Positions 1-11,936 are shown, counted from the first letter of the stretch. The stretch is 64,000 nt of DNA from Polytrichum commune (GCA_950295325.1 OX485805.1:30923501-30987500); one strand, 5' to 3'. Numbers and translations are program-made. Notes: generated by a model not told the origin, from the letters alone.

Positions 1-590
1 TCGTAATAAGGATGGGTCTTTGAGGTTGTGTGTATATAACCGTAAATTGATGATAAAGAACAAGTATCCTTTATCATTGACAGATGATGTGTTCGATTGT
101 TTTTATGGTGCAAAGGCGTATTCTAAGGTTAACCCAAAGAATGGTTACACCTAGATGCATGTGAAAGAATGCTCACTACCACATGCACGTGAAAGAACCA
201 TGTATTAAAAAAAAGTTGCATTTCAACTGTGCCTAGGCCACTATGAGTATCTTGTGATGTGTTTCACACTCACAAATTCTTCAATAGCATTTACGACCTT
301 GACATATACCGTGTTAGTATTTATGGATGATATTTTTTATTTACTAGAAAATAATAGATGAACACAATGAACATTTTAGCCAAGTGTCTCATATATTGAG
401 GTCCAATAAATTCTATGTCAAGCAAAGCAAGTGTGAATTATTCTTATTGAGCATTGAGTACCTTGGGCATATGGTATCAAACAAAGATATATTGGTTGAC
501 CCTAGAAAGATCAATGTAATTGATAAGTGGGCGATACCTAGGAATTTGACCAAAGTGAGAAACTTCTTAGGTCTTGTTAGCTATTATTGA
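1..590 (+). pseudogene. Reverse transcriptase fragments of Ty3/gypsy element
   Basis: Broken pieces of the RT palm and fingers. Positions 1-130 encode an RNKDGSLRLCV-like start followed by IKNKYPLSLTDDVFD and YGAKAYSKV, typical of gypsy RT. The catalytic motif is present as FMDD near 320-335, where gypsy elements usually have Y-x-DD. Positions 384-590 hold an uninterrupted 68-residue stretch with KCELF, EYLGHMVS and VRNFLGLVSYY, the thumb and connection region. Stop codons and frame changes separate the blocks, for example near 153 and 358. This is a neutral relic of a catalytic domain that copies element RNA into DNA. Confidence 0.85.
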
Positions 591-689
591 ACGTTTGTGA
601 AAGGAATCTCCAAAAGTGCAACTCCTTTGACTATACTATTGAAAGGGAAATCTAACTTTGTTAATTGAACTTAAAGAATACTTTAATAT

Positions 690-1122
690 CAACACGTGAT
701 TTGATAATCATGAATCCTTTGAAGGCAGGTATTGTTTTATGTTCTAATGCTAGTGAGCTATCTATTGGTGTAATTATGATGCAAGCAAGTTTGCAAGGGT
801 GTTTGCTAACGAATCTCGTAAGTTAAATTTTGCGAAATTAAAGTTTTATGTCCAAGAGAAATAATTGCTTGCAATAGTTCACACTTTAAAGGTGTGGCAA
901 CATTACCTATTGGGGACAAGATTTGAGATTGAGATCGATCACCAATCTTTGAGATTTTTGTCCATTCAACCAAACCTCTATAAAAGACAATGTAGATGGA
1001 TGGACTTTGACATCAAATATTTGAAAGGCAAAGAAAATGTTATCATTGATGCACTGTCTAGACAACTTATGGCAAATGCAATCTTATGTATCAAGTCATC
1101 TTTGATGGATGGAGGATATTAG
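690..1122 (+). pseudogene. RNase H domain fragment of Ty3/gypsy element
   Basis: The stretch from about 690 carries degraded RNase H residues. From 865 an open 85-residue segment reads LLAIVHTLKVWQHYLLG, then FEIEIDHQSLRFL, then RQCRWMDFDIKYLKGKENVIIDALSR. The last block is the hallmark end of gypsy RNase H (usually ...GKxNxVADALSR). The domain would remove the RNA strand during reverse transcription. Downstream sequence (1125-1440) gives only short broken peptides, and no integrase HHCC or DDE core is visible. Confidence 0.82.
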
Positions 1123-1475
1123 AATTCGTTATGCAAATGATAATGCGTTTAAATTACCGTTTGAAAATCCATCTAGAGCATCTAGATCCACTAAAGTCCA
1201 TTATTTGCTTTATTTAGATGACATTATAAGGCTCAATGACTATTTCAACCCCTAACTCAAGCTTTGAAAGTATTAATCAAATGGTCTGAGAAATGAATGA
1301 AATCATTGAGTTTGTTAAATCGAGAATGTGAAGTGCTCAAAATAGAACCAAACACTATATGAATAAGAAATAGTAGTTTTTTATTTTTTTGAAGTAGGTG
1401 ATAATTTTTTTTTGAAAGTCACACTTTAGAGGTCTAGCTTGACATTAAGAAAGTTAAAGAAGTTGTCTCCTAAAC

Positions 1476-1718
1476 TTGTGATCCATTTGATATTGTTAAG
1501 AAGAGTGGACCAATTGCTTATGAATTAAAATTGCTGGAGGAATGGAAGACACATAATGTTTTTCATATTATGAGTTTATTATGAAAATATGTATCGGATC
1601 CTAATCTACATAATAAATATCTAAGAAGATTCCTGGTGAGATGGAAAGACTATCCGGAAGATGAAGTCGCTTGAGACTATCCCACCTTTGTAATTGAGGA
1701 CAATGACATACTTTAAAA
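1476..1718 (+). pseudogene. Integrase tail plus chromodomain relic
   Basis: One frame reads GPIAYELKLLEEWKTHNVFHI, the usual GPF.Y.L.LP...HNVFHVS integrase tail. It is followed after stops by RRFLVRWKDYPEDEVA and DYPTFVIEDND, which matches the LVKWKGYP.EEATWE core of a chromodomain. In chromoviruses this domain binds modified histone tails and directs integration into heterochromatin. At least two in-frame stops (near 1582 and 1671) disable it. The tail joins directly onto decayed sequence with no catalytic core in front. Confidence 0.75.
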
Positions 1719-2060
1719 GGAGTTGGGGGGAGGATTTTAATACAACCGGATTAAGAGATTTATTGTTGGATTATGCAAGAAAAAAAAAACTAACCATACT
1801 TTGATGTACTTAACATGTGAGCAAATGTTGTTTGGAGTCAGACAACTCCCAAAAAATAATTGGGTCACACAATCCAAAAGATAATGGTGCACAAGGGCTA
1901 GACAATCCATGAAGGAATTGTGCACATGAATTAGACAACTCCCAATTGAAGACATTTGAGTTGGATTTAAACAATGTCAACTGAGAGTTAGACACCTCCT
2001 ATTGAGGTTGCCTCCTAAACGTGCTCCTAAATAGTCAAGAAGGTGTCTCGACCTCAAATG
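1713..2060 (+). repeat. Putative polypurine tract and start of 3' LTR with repeated hairpin motif
   Basis: A purine run at 1713-1735 is followed by non-coding sequence in which a motif close to GARTTAGACAACTCCCAAT recurs about every 30-50 bases (near 1835, 1895, 1930, 1985). The motif is partly palindromic (GGAG...CTCC). The same motif recurs at 3470-3710 and once in the inverted fragment near 16,705-16,730, so it belongs to the LTR family. The exact LTR start and end cannot be fixed because the second LTR lies outside the window. Confidence 0.5.
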
Positions 2061-2454
2061 GTGTAACCCATTGCTTGATCGGTTGCATGAATGTCACACC
2101 TTAAATACTTAGGACTCTAAAACCTTATCTTGAAATCGTACCAAGTTATGGCGTGCTTCCCAAAGGGTGGGGGTGAGATTTCTAACTCTAAAGGTGAGGA
2201 GTGGTGTCCAAATATACTTTGAACTCCTTTGGTTCAAAACACACTTTTATATAACCACAATAGGATTCATATTATAAGTGTGTGGAATTCATAGTATACA
2301 ATTCAAAGAATCCTCTTAGAAATCCAAGGGCTAGATGCTTTAGTAGTGCTACATTGTGTTCACCTAAAATCCTAATGTCACAATTAAGTTTTTTAGAGTA
2401 AAATACTTGAATTTCTCCATTGTAATTTTTTCACATAAGTTTGGGATTAAGCAG

Positions 2455-2640
2455 GTCCATAATTTCTAAGTCTCGAAGGCTTGACAAATCTCTAAGTCTT
2501 GAATTATGTAAGCCTCGAGGCCTTGGAAAATCTCTAAGTTTTGAAATTTGTAAGCCTTGAAGCCTTGGAAAATCTCTAAGTCTTTTGGTCTTCAAGGGTT
2601 TCCAAGTCTTCAAGGGCCTTCAGAGACGTGCTTCTGATAG
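2455..2640. repeat. Minisatellite, about 42-bp unit
   Basis: Units begin AAGTCTTGAA or AAGTTTTGAA and end GGAAAATCTCT. Two near-complete 42-bp units lie side by side at about 2496-2580, flanked by shorter degenerate ones. On the minus strand this yields a spurious repeated K-L-R-D-F-P peptide. No gene is implied. Confidence 0.65.
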
Positions 2641-3184
2641 TCTTGAAGGATCTTCACAAATGTGTTCCCAAAAGTCTTTGTGATGCTTATGTAAGATGTT
2701 TGATGTTGAATGAGGTGTTTTAGGTGCTCGATGCGGTTCCTTTATATAGTCTTCATAATCTACAAATTATTGGATTTGGCAGTTTCCCTTCTTTCCCTTA
2801 TTACTATATGTTCAAGTTGCCTATTTTAAGCTATGTGTGTTATTATATACTAGTTTTGTCCATGTATATCCATTCTAAGAAAAATTGCTTATTTGAATTC
2901 CCATGTGCCTATAAGGTACATGGAACCCATTTTATGCGCATACGTAGATGTGACCTTTATCCCATGAACTTCCATTCACATCGTTCATCCTAAAAATGGT
3001 TAAGGTCACAAACTAACCATTTGGATGACAATCCCTTGGAAGTTTAGGGTCATCCAAATAATTAGTTTCTCATCTACTTAACTTCATTCATAAATCATTA
3101 TAAATGGATAACTAAAGCTTCCAAGCTCCCTAAGTTTCCTACTGCTTGAGTTCTCACCACCTACGTTCCCCAAAGCTCGTTCTT

Positions 3185-3345
3185 GGTTCATGAGCCTTCA
3201 ATGCCGTTTCCAACCCTTGGTGCCGTTCCCAAGCATGTTTTGCGGGTTCCCAAACCTTGTTGCAGGTTCCCAAGGCTTTGGTGCCATTCCCAAGCCTTCG
3301 GTGTTGTTTCCAACCTTGCGTTGGTTCCCCATGAGGGGAACTATG
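3185..3345. repeat. Minisatellite, about 24-bp unit
   Basis: Five to six imperfect copies of a unit like GGTGCCGTTCCCAAGCCTT are arranged head to tail. The open frames on both strands here are by-products of the repeat. Between 2640 and 3185 I see nothing recognisable. Confidence 0.65.
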
Positions 3346-3454
3346 TCTTCCTCCCTTGGCTCTTAGTTGCCTTTGTCCTCTAGCTTGTTGCTCATTGATG
3401 GTGTCCGCATCCTCTTGTTCGAATTGTCTTCGTTTTGTGGCTCTACACCTCCCC

Positions 3455-4060
3455 TTGGAACATCTTTGTGTTGGAGTTAGACAACTCCAACTATAATTTA
3501 TGAATAAGAGTTGTCTGACTTCGAGCGGATGGATGTTAGTCATTGGAGCTAGACAACTCTCACTGAATAAATATAGTAAGTGGAATTAGATAGTTCTAAC
3601 TAGACAAACAAATGAATGCATCAAGTTGGAATTAGACAGTTTCAATTAGGAGGATGGATGAATGCATCGAGTCGGAATTAGATACTTCCAACTAAAGGAT
3701 TGTGATTGAGCCAAAAGATAATTAAGGATCATACAATGAAATGATCTATTTACATATATAAGGAAGCTATGGTTTACTTTTAGCAATGATTGAGACTTCT
3801 AAAAGTATCTCTTGGATACTATGGATAAAGATGGATAAGACTAGGATGCCTTTGGTATGAAAGAGCTCGAGGGAGGAAAGAGGATTATCTTTTTGTCTCT
3901 CTTATGGTTGGGTGGTTCAAGCTCATAAGCAATCACAATCTTGTGGCGAGGTTGTAAAGCTTTTGGAATATACAAAGTTTGACCTTTAACATCTAGTGTT
4001 TTATATGCATTCTTGAGTGTATTATTGTTGTGAAAAAATAAGAATGTGATAGAAAATAGG
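3455..4060 (+). repeat. LTR-related segment with array of palindromic motif
   Basis: Positions 3472-3700 hold five copies of an imperfect palindrome, best seen as TTGGAGTTAGACAACTCCAA at about 3472-3491. They are followed by sequence containing GGATAAGACTAGGATGCCTTTG (3832-3860) and GGTTGGGTGGTTCAAGCTCATA. The whole 3700-3960 stretch is homologous in inverted orientation to about 16,450-16,735, which marks it as a dispersed LTR-type repeat rather than unique DNA. It is probably the remainder of the 3' LTR that starts near 1735, or a second copy. Confidence 0.6.
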
Positions 4061-4149
4061 CACTAAGCCACCTCTACCCCCATGACCATGCAGAGATGGA
4101 CTAGAGGCGATGAATGGACATTGCATGTCATGTAAACTAAACATTACAT

Positions 4150-4592
4150 GTTCCCTTTTTAGTGTCATATGGTATTTTGTGTCATTATGGTAATTTTTCT
4201 AATGACACTTCTTATGAATAAGTTTGCAAATGCGGTCATCCCAACTTACAACTCTGCAATGAAATAGCTACAAATGGTGGTATTCTGCATTCTAAAAATT
4301 TGTATTGAAATATTGTTGTGTATGATTGAATTTTGGATGAAAACCCACTTAGGAAGTGACATAAATTGCAACATCGTGAACCTATAATGCCCAAGAAAAT
4401 GCAAGTACTCTATTTCATGTCAAAAATGTTAGGATGCAAAACATGCCAAACCTTGTTTCTCCATAACTGATATTTTGATGAACCAAAAGTAAGTTGGGAT
4501 GACAATACTTGTCAACTTATTCATAAGCACTGTCACTAGAATAGTTACCACAGTGATATAAAATACCATATTAAGTGTAGTATTTCGGTTAA
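4150..4592. mobile_element. Foldback element (family A)
   Basis: The left arm (about 4158-4240) and right arm (about 4490-4592) are inverted copies of each other. Shared blocks are ATATGGTATTTT, TAATGACACTTCTTATGAAT and TCATCCCAACTTA. The middle has no coding sequence. A related right arm lies at about 39,480-39,590 (GATGACATTGCTTGTAAACT, AAGTTACCACAATGACATA), so this is a mobile family. No target duplication could be assigned. Confidence 0.6.
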
Positions 4593-4599
4593 CTAATCC

Positions 4600-5410
4600 T
4601 CACTAACTCATATGTTAGCTAATTTTCTTAACTTGGTGGTGCAAGTGAACCCTAAGTTATTCAACAATTCTATATTGCAAGGCCTGCATCATGGCTTGGA
4701 AACTAAGGTATGAATAGCCACCATAGCCAAAGCCAAATTTGGGCCACCACAAACCCTGCAGTATTTCTGCAAAAGCATGTAGTGGAAGACATTCACCTAA
4801 AATTGTCAAATGTTATTAAACACTCCCTACTCCTATTCTTACCACCTTCATAGTTCGGTGAAATTGAATCATCACCATCATCATCATCTTGAATTTCTTT
4901 TTCTTTTTGGATCATGGCATCATTGGGAAAACTTGGTGCTCTAATTATGTACATTGAAAATCAATTAAATTGATGAAGTCACCCCAGTGCCGCAACTTGA
5001 AGTAGGAGTAACTTAATTAGGAGACAAAATTAGGATATGGGGTCCAATCTCACTCCTAATCTGAACCAATTTAGATGAAGAGTTACTTGTCTTAGTGGAA
5101 AAGATTTAGGAGTGGAGATTGTGAGATGGGGGAGTGGATTAAGGGGTTTGAGAATAGGGGGATTTGCTTAACTTGCAGAAGGAAGCTTAAAACATTGCTA
5201 AAATTGTGGTTTCAAAATGTACCCATTTAGGAGATAGAGCTGGAGGTGGGAGATAAAAGAAAGGCCGCCGAGTGGGACCAGACTGGAGGCCCTCAAATAT
5301 AGTTCCTAGTTTTCCTTCCAGGATGCCTACTTCCTAGCCTTTAAATTGGAGGCTCGTTTAAAGTATTTTCGCTTCCTCTACCTAATTGGGGTCAGAAAAT
5401 TGGGATACTG
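4600..5410. other. Unassigned intergenic DNA
   Basis: AT-rich sequence without a convincing open frame, RNA gene or repeat. The only low-complexity feature is an ATCACCATCATCATCATC run near 4870-4890. Confidence 0.5.
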
Positions 5411-5416
5411 TACTCA

Positions 5417-5793
5417 GGGCCACTTCACACATGAGACTGAGAGCCCGTGACCCTTCCCCTCCAAGTACTCTCATTGGTGGAAAAGGCGGAGCCGGTCCAA
5501 GTTCGCTACTTCACACTACGCTTGAGGGACCAATGGAGTATGTGAATGCAAGATGGACGTAAAGTCTACGTGGATTCCTACATGGCATCAAATGGATCAT
5601 GTTCGCCTTGGACTATTTTCAATAACCATCTCTTGGAGGTAGGTCTAAGGGCCACTTCACACATGAGTCAAGAGCCGTGACCTTGTAATGGTGAGGACCC
5701 TTGATTCTCATCCAAAGGTTGTACCATGGGTGTTGGGAAAGCCATTCTATGTAGTCACGGGCCCTCAAGCATAGTGTGAAGTGAGAATGGACC
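5417..5793. mobile_element. Cluster of MITE copies (family B, GGGCCACTTCACAC ends)
   Basis: The best copy is 5649-5793: it starts GGGCCACTTCACACATGAG and ends with the inverted form CTCAAGCATAGTGTGAAGTG followed by AGAATGGACC. A second left end lies at 5417-5452, and a fragment in the opposite sense near 5494-5530 carries CTACTTCACACTACGCTTGAG. Family members recur at 59,211-59,347 and 59,463-59,583. There is no coding capacity. Target duplications are not clear. Confidence 0.65.
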
Positions 5794-5984
5794 ATGTGGC
5801 AGGAGCATTTGCATAGGGGGTGCTAGAGACTCCTTGGAGCAGTATAAAGAGTTGCCTCCCCATAATAGTCGGTCCTTTATGTTCTTCTCCTGAAGCTCTC
5901 GGAGCATCTTCTCACCGAGAAGAGTATACACATGTGCGTGTGCACACCGTGCTCACACCCTTCTATTCGGCCAAATATTCCACT

Positions 5985-6285
5985 TGAATATATGGAGGGT
6001 TTTGATCGACCTACCAAAACAACAAACCAAAATACTTGGGATGCATGTTTCCAAGAGTCTACCAAAAAATGCATTCCAATACTTGGTATGGAGGTTTCAG
6101 TCGTTTGATTAAAACCCGGCCCCTCATATTTGGTGTGGAGATTTCAGTCGGTCGATAGAAATCTATACCCATATATTTGGTGTACAAGTTTCAGTTGGTC
6201 GATCCAAACATGGACCTTAATACATGGTGTGCAAGTTTTCAGTTGGTAGACCGAAACCATGACACCCACAACTTGGTGTGCATGT
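5985..6285. repeat. Tandem array, 47-50 bp unit, about six copies
   Basis: Successive units read (A)CTTGGTATGGAGGTTTCAGTCG, TTGGTGTGGAGATTTCAGTCGG, TTGGTGTACAAGTTTCAGTTGG, and so on, each followed by a TTGATYRAAAC-like block. Four clear units lie at 6083-6280, and two more degenerate ones precede them from about 5985. Divergence between units is about 20-30 percent by eye, so the array is old. Confidence 0.65.
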
Positions 6286-6479
6286 CCTCATCATTTACAA
6301 ATTATTATATTTAAATCAACCAAAGTCTAGTGTTTCGTTCGACCTAATGTTTATGACCTACCTATGTATATGAAGAGTTTAGGGTTGCTTGGCTAGACAT
6401 TCTTCTTTGTTTTGGTTGATTGCCTAAAACACTAAATGCATGGAGAATATGGTTTTAATTGCTTCTTGCTAGTTGTGCA

Positions 6480-9400
6480 CAATCATTCTATCCATGGAGG
6501 GAGTTAAAGGGAACATGGATTGGTCCTCAAGAGAAATGCTGGACATGTTCTCTTGTTTAGAGGATGAAGGTGACATCGTTGGAGAGGGAGAAATTGATGA
6601 TGTTGAAAAGGAACCCGCACGTGAAGTTTCTTTTGCCTTCTCTACATTTGGAGCCCATTGATGAGTTTTCCTAGCTTTCTTGATAAGAATGGGTGAAGTT
6701 GGAGGTGGTCCTCCTTAGCGATAGTGGAGTTCTTATTGTGGAGGATGTTTGTTATAATACCCACCCGCATGATTGTGGTGACCAATGCCCATTTGGCAAT
6801 GGGGATGTTGGAATTTTCATCTTTGATTCACTTATTCATTCCAAAGGGCATCGCACTCAAAGATTTGTGCTCCATAGGTGGTTGCTTTGGAATATTATTC
6901 TTAAGGGAGTTAGCTTGCAAGATCATAAACAATGCCATATGTAGCTCGAAGAGGAAATCCAAGCCAATATGCAACCTAAACCATGAGAAGGCCTATGGAA
7001 GTAAGATTCCTTGCATGTTTCCCATGTTACAAATGAGTGTAAAAGCCAAAAATGGCTTTCAAAACAATTCATTAGAGAAGTGGCTATAAATGGTTGTTGT
7101 ATTCAATGATGTTGTCAATTTTTTTCACAAAAAATGAAGGCTATTTGGGAAAAAAATTGGCTTGGAGATTTTTGCCTTAGATCTTCAGAAAAACTCGATG
7201 TTCACCAGGGAATACATGTGAATGACATGGGACTCAAGGTGTTCATGCTTGAAAACATAGATGTGTGTTGTACGGCATGGTACATCATTCATGGTGTGTC
7301 TAAAGCGGAATTTTATAGACAAACAATTAATGCCAAAGTAGGTTGCTAGTCCATAACTATGGGAATTTGGGCTTAAGAAAACCTAGGGAAGCAATACAAC
7401 ATGCACTCGTTACTTTAGCAGCCATGATTGTGCTTATTGTTGACGTGTTGCCTCACAAACCACGTACTTTTTGATGGGGGAGAAGGTTGTTGAAAAAGTT
7501 TTTCCAATGGAAATAGTATGGAAAGATCTCTTATTGGATGTAAATGCAATTGATGAAAAGGTTGGTTTAGAGCCCAATTTGTTGTCCAAATTGAGTGCGA
7601 CATGAAACAAACTTCAACAACTACATTACAAAAAGACGTAGTGAAAATTTTGCTTGGCATTCCAAATGCAAGACGTTGAAGCACATATGATTGTGACCAA
7701 GTTTTACGTTGTATATCAAATGAATTATTTCAAACATATGAATATGCAAGTGGTACATTATAATGATTACTACACAAACATAGTATTGTCAATCGCTCGG
7801 CCATCGGAGGTCCTTATAGTCATCTATGATAAAATGGACCATGCCAAAACAAACTCACCATGTTTTGCTCATCGAATGAAGGCCTCAAATGAAATCTTTT
7901 TAAGCTACAAGTTTTGGTTATATGTAATATGGTTCTTTCCAATGTCTCATAGCTATTGAATCTTTGTTTTGTGGGGTTTCACAACTCTATTTATTAGTTA
8001 TGGTACTTAAAAGCATAGGCGTAATCAATTTGAAATCTTTACTCAACAACAAGTATTTGGGTTTCTCTTGTCGGGATGATTGCTCATGGACATGGTGATG
8101 TCAAGTTTGCCCAATCTGCCCTTGATTTGTATCCAACGGATTCAAACTACATTATTAGGTCATTTTCATAATTTTAGTGTAACATTCGTACTCTTTAAAA
8201 TTACGGTTTGAGAATTTTGCTTCAACACCTCTATATGAGGCAGTGTTGGATGGAAAAGATACATTGCCAAACACTCTTAATGAGCATGTGATTGCAAAAA
8301 AAATGCCCCCCCCCCCTGCTATATGCATCCAACTAGACAACTATGCCAAGGACAATAAAAGCAAGTTAGTGTTTGTCTGTTGGTCTTTGTTGGTTGCGAA
8401 AGGTATTTTCATAAAGGTGTTTGTATCTTTCTCTTGGGTGCCACGCACAATGAATGGTATTGATGCATCTTTTGGGCGGTGGAGAATGAAGTTGCATGAG
8501 GATTTCCCAATAATCCCACTATTGATGAAGTTGTACATGGATTTGGACAATGTTCTCGTCATTCCACATATGATTGAGGAGGTGCCAAACTTCAAAGCAT
8601 TATAAAAGCATATTTTTGGAGTGGAGCTCCATCTAATTGGACACATGAAGGCTCAAGAATTTTGGTTTTACATGAGTGATGATGGTATTTTGACCATGTA
8701 GTACAAGCTATTAAGCACGACATAACATAAGAGCCCATCGGAGAGACTTCTTGTTTGTTGTGTTAACAAGGAGGGTAAGACAATGTTACCAAATGGAAAA
8801 TCCAAACCTTGCAAATCAATACCCATGAAGAATATGAAGGATATTATAAAGGATATATCATCTTTTATACAATATTGGGATCATCTATGGGTAGCGGATG
8901 TTGGTGGATCATTTTGCCACCGATATAGAACTTCAATAGGCTATTGGATACATATTCGTTCAACTTTGATAGACCTTCAACAAGATAGCCCCTTACTTTG
9001 AGGCATGGTTTTTGGCCACAAAGTTGTGTGGATGTTCTTGCATTGGAGGCTAGGCTTCTAGGCAATGGGGAGGTTTGTGAGGAGTTTGACGAGGATTACC
9101 ATTACGTTAGGCATAATAATAATAATCCCCCATTGTTTTTCCATGTTGTAGTGGAATGTCATGAAGGTTATGTGCTCATTTTGCATCCTAGAGACGAGAA
9201 ATATGCTAAACATGTTTGGGTGTCAAGAGCTTTGTCTCAACCAAATTTTGTAACTTCTAGTCCTCAATTTTTATAGATACAGGTGGAGTACTACCAACCA
9301 ACAACACGTAATGAAAATGTGATCCGTCATTACACAAGCTAGGTTACAAATCATAATTTGTGTTGAATAATGGATTTTGAGCATGGTCCAAGTTGGATAG

Positions 9401-9600
9401 ACACATATTCCAAATTTATAGCATGAAACCATGGGAGAATCATAGGGGATCACTATCCATCCCTCAAAAGTACATAACATTTGCAAAGACAACCTTCCTT
9501 GCCTTGTGTGTGAATCAAGCCAATGAGAACTTGATTGAAGTCAAGTTGTTTGGTTGTGAACAACCAACAATAGTATCCAACATTTTTGTACTTTATCTAA
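6480..9600 (+). pseudogene. Decayed transposase-like gene (DUF7869-like)
   Basis: Many consecutive plus-strand fragments in different frames belong to one protein. The order is: KAIWEKNWLGDFCLRSSEKL and VCCTAWYIIHGVSKAEFYR (7134-7345); a VIYDKMDHAKTNSP block (7750-7960); AHGHGDV.FA..ALDLYPTDSNY (about 8085-8150); ICIQLDNYAKDNKSKLVFV, WSLLVAKGIF and DASFGRW (8243-8605); KDIIKDISSFIQYW (8783-9000); and RHGFWPQSCVDVLALEARL (8998-9270). From memory this resembles the plant and algal transposase-like family with conserved LDN...NKN and VGHTHxDID motifs (DUF7869). The second motif is mutated here (PRTMNGID). At least six frame breaks make it dead. I cannot assign the transposon superfamily. No terminal repeats were found. 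Confidence 0.6.
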
Positions 9601-9609
9601 TATTATATT

Positions 9610-11680
9610 AGCGTATTCAATTTTATAATAAACTACCAATAAGTCTATGTACATTGTGCATTCAATAGAATTGGGCTAGAATCTAGGTTACTTACAAATC
9701 CTATTATGTTTGGGTTTGGATGAATATCCATATATAATATCCATTAGATGTCAAGTTCACTTTATCAACTTGATTAGGACAAAACTCCTATGTTGCAATC
9801 AATATGCATTCATTATGCTCTACTTTGTAGGCCAAAGGATTTGGGGTTCACAATATATCCCTAAAATAGCATGTAATCCTATGATTATGTGTTGAAGTAG
9901 CGTTTCAAGTGCTCTACCCAATGCTATGTATTGGCCAACCATTAATTTTGGGATTGGGCTACATATTTCTTGCCGATATACTGTGGCCTATGTTTTGGGC
10001 AACTTCATGTTGTTGTCGTCCATATGTTAATTTGAGACAATGGAAAGTCTCAAATTACCTAATATAAAGTTTAGTTGCCTTGATGTCAAATGCTTTTAAA
10101 GCCACTAGTCAGGAATTTGAGGTAGGGTTTCTACCAATCATGTATGTAAACATTGTTGATGCCTCTTGTGGCAAAAGAATCTCCCTCCTGATTGGAATGT
10201 GTCGTGTTTGTGTGGTTGCATATTAGGCATTCATGCTGACATATGCGTTCAACATCCTTTGACTATTGGACCACCAATGCGGCCCATTCACTACCAATTG
10301 ATTAAGTATGGTTGGGTGGAGGTGTTCCCCATTATCACGGATGTGTAGGTCACATATGTGCCAACCATCCTCTTCCGGTTTCAAACGTATTTTCATTTCT
10401 TCATGTGGTAGTATCATTTTTAGGCATCCCTTAATTAGCTTAGCTCAACTAGCAAGGTGCATGATGTAGAGATGGTAGAGTGCACAATGAGGAGATGGCA
10501 ATTGATTAGGGTACTGAACCTATCAAGTTAGCTTTCATCTCAAACATACCATTGCCTTTCGTTACCCTACTAGAGTTAACTGAAAAAAAAACATGAGGAC
10601 CAATCGGGGTTAGATTGACTTAATGCTCCCTTTACATTTGTGCAACCTGAAAGTCTTGGAAGGTTTTTGAGTTTTAGACGCCGACATGTTTTATCTTTAT
10701 ATAACTAAGAATTTTCTTATTTTCTTTTTCATCTATGTTCACATACATCTCTTTGCTCCTCTCACCACTTGCATACTCCTCAAATACAATCGAGCTTGAG
10801 AAATAACTCCAAATTTTCTCAAAGTTGTTTTGCCCCAAAATAGAACAAAACAACTTCCTTCCCTAATTTTATTCTTAGGCTACTGAGACAAGTGTTGGAA
10901 GTTATAAATATGGGAGATTTCATCAAAACATTTGAGTTGGTCCCCACGTTTGGTGAATTTTTGGTTAAGTCTAGTGAGTTAGTATTTTTGTCGTTCTCTT
11001 GATGTACTACTATTATTCCCATAAGCATTTTGGATTCTTGGATATTAAAATGTATTATGTTTCATTTCAAACGTGGGCACCAAAAATGGAAGAAAAACTA
11101 ATGTCACATCAGTCATCGATTTGTTTAACTTAAGCATGTGAAATTGAATCAACACATGGATAGTTGCTCATAGCAAAATGGATAACAACTCTCATGTAGG
11201 TTAGTTACCAAAACATTTAAATGTTTAAGACATGGAAAGCAAATGTGTGCAAACATGTAAGAAAGCAATCTTCTTGAAGCCAAACTTCAATTGTGTACGT
11301 TTGCAGTCACAAGTTTGCCTTTGAGCCTTTAAAGGACAAACCCTAATAACCGTGATAATATAGGGCATGTTTACACGAAAACCATTAGGCCATGGGTCTT
11401 TGTAATACTTAAATTTCTCATTGTTTGAGAGTGTCATGGGCCCCCGTTTTAGGTTTACATGAGGGCAATTGTGGATTACAACCTGTAACATTTTTGTTGT
11501 TGAAAAGTCTACACGGAATTCCGCATGGCAAGTATAAATAACATTAGTTAGTATTGTAGGGTTTTTTTTGGGGCAACTCTTGAAGGTATGCATGGTAGAA
11601 TGTGTAGTGGAAATTTGAGTTTACACCAAGGGTTTGTGACCTTCAAAAGACTTTGGGCTATAGTCCTGGGACTTCTCTAT
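9610..11680. other. Unassigned intergenic DNA
   Basis: No gene recognised. The longest open frame, 11225-11593 on the minus strand (122 codons), has no motif I know and lies in otherwise non-coding sequence. It may be a remnant of a mobile element gene. Confidence 0.45.
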
Positions 11681-11683
11681 GCT

Positions 11684-11936
11684 TTCATACCATGCCCACA
11701 CTAGGGCCAATCGCTAAACCTAGGCAGTAGGAGGAGTCCCTCTTGATAGGGAAAGTCCATCATTCTTCATAACTTACTGTTACTAGTAAGGATTTTTCAT
11801 TACCTACTCATAATAACCTCATTGAATGTAACAAATTGTAGTTTCACCAATGCATACAAGACATGAACTCCTATCAAGGTGGAAATCCTCCCATTGGTGT
11901 AGGTTTGTCGTTGGTCCTAGTGTAGGCATGGTATCA
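11684..11936. mobile_element. Foldback MITE with about 70-bp inverted ends
   Basis: The left end starts CATACCATGCCCACACTAGG and continues CCAATCGCTAAACCTA. The right end, read on the minus strand, starts GATACCATGCCTACACTAGG and continues ACCAACGACAAACCTA, then CCTTGATAGGAG in both. The arms are roughly 70 bp with about 80 percent match. The centre is non-coding. Confidence 0.65.

Larger units (their letters stand above)
1..1735 (+). mobile_element. Decayed Ty3/gypsy chromovirus, 3' part of pol
   Basis: The window opens inside the polymerase region of an LTR retrotransposon. In order I read reverse transcriptase (1-590, several frames), RNase H (865-1120), and an integrase tail with a chromodomain (about 1476-1715). 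The order RT, RNase H, integrase, chromodomain identifies a plant Ty3/gypsy chromovirus. The integrase zinc finger and catalytic core, normally several hundred codons between RNase H and the tail, are missing, so the copy is internally deleted as well as frameshifted and stop-ridden. A purine-rich run at 1713-1735 looks like the polypurine tract that precedes the 3' LTR. The 5' part lies outside the window. The element cannot move by itself. Confidence 0.88.

Noticed and set aside
3154-3543. 129-codon minus-strand frame and matching plus-strand frame
   Set aside because: Produced by the 24-bp tandem repeat and LTR motif; low-complexity peptide.
11225-11593. 122-codon minus-strand frame
   Set aside because: No recognised motif, no neighbouring exons, AT-rich context. 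Kept only as a remark in the intergenic entry.
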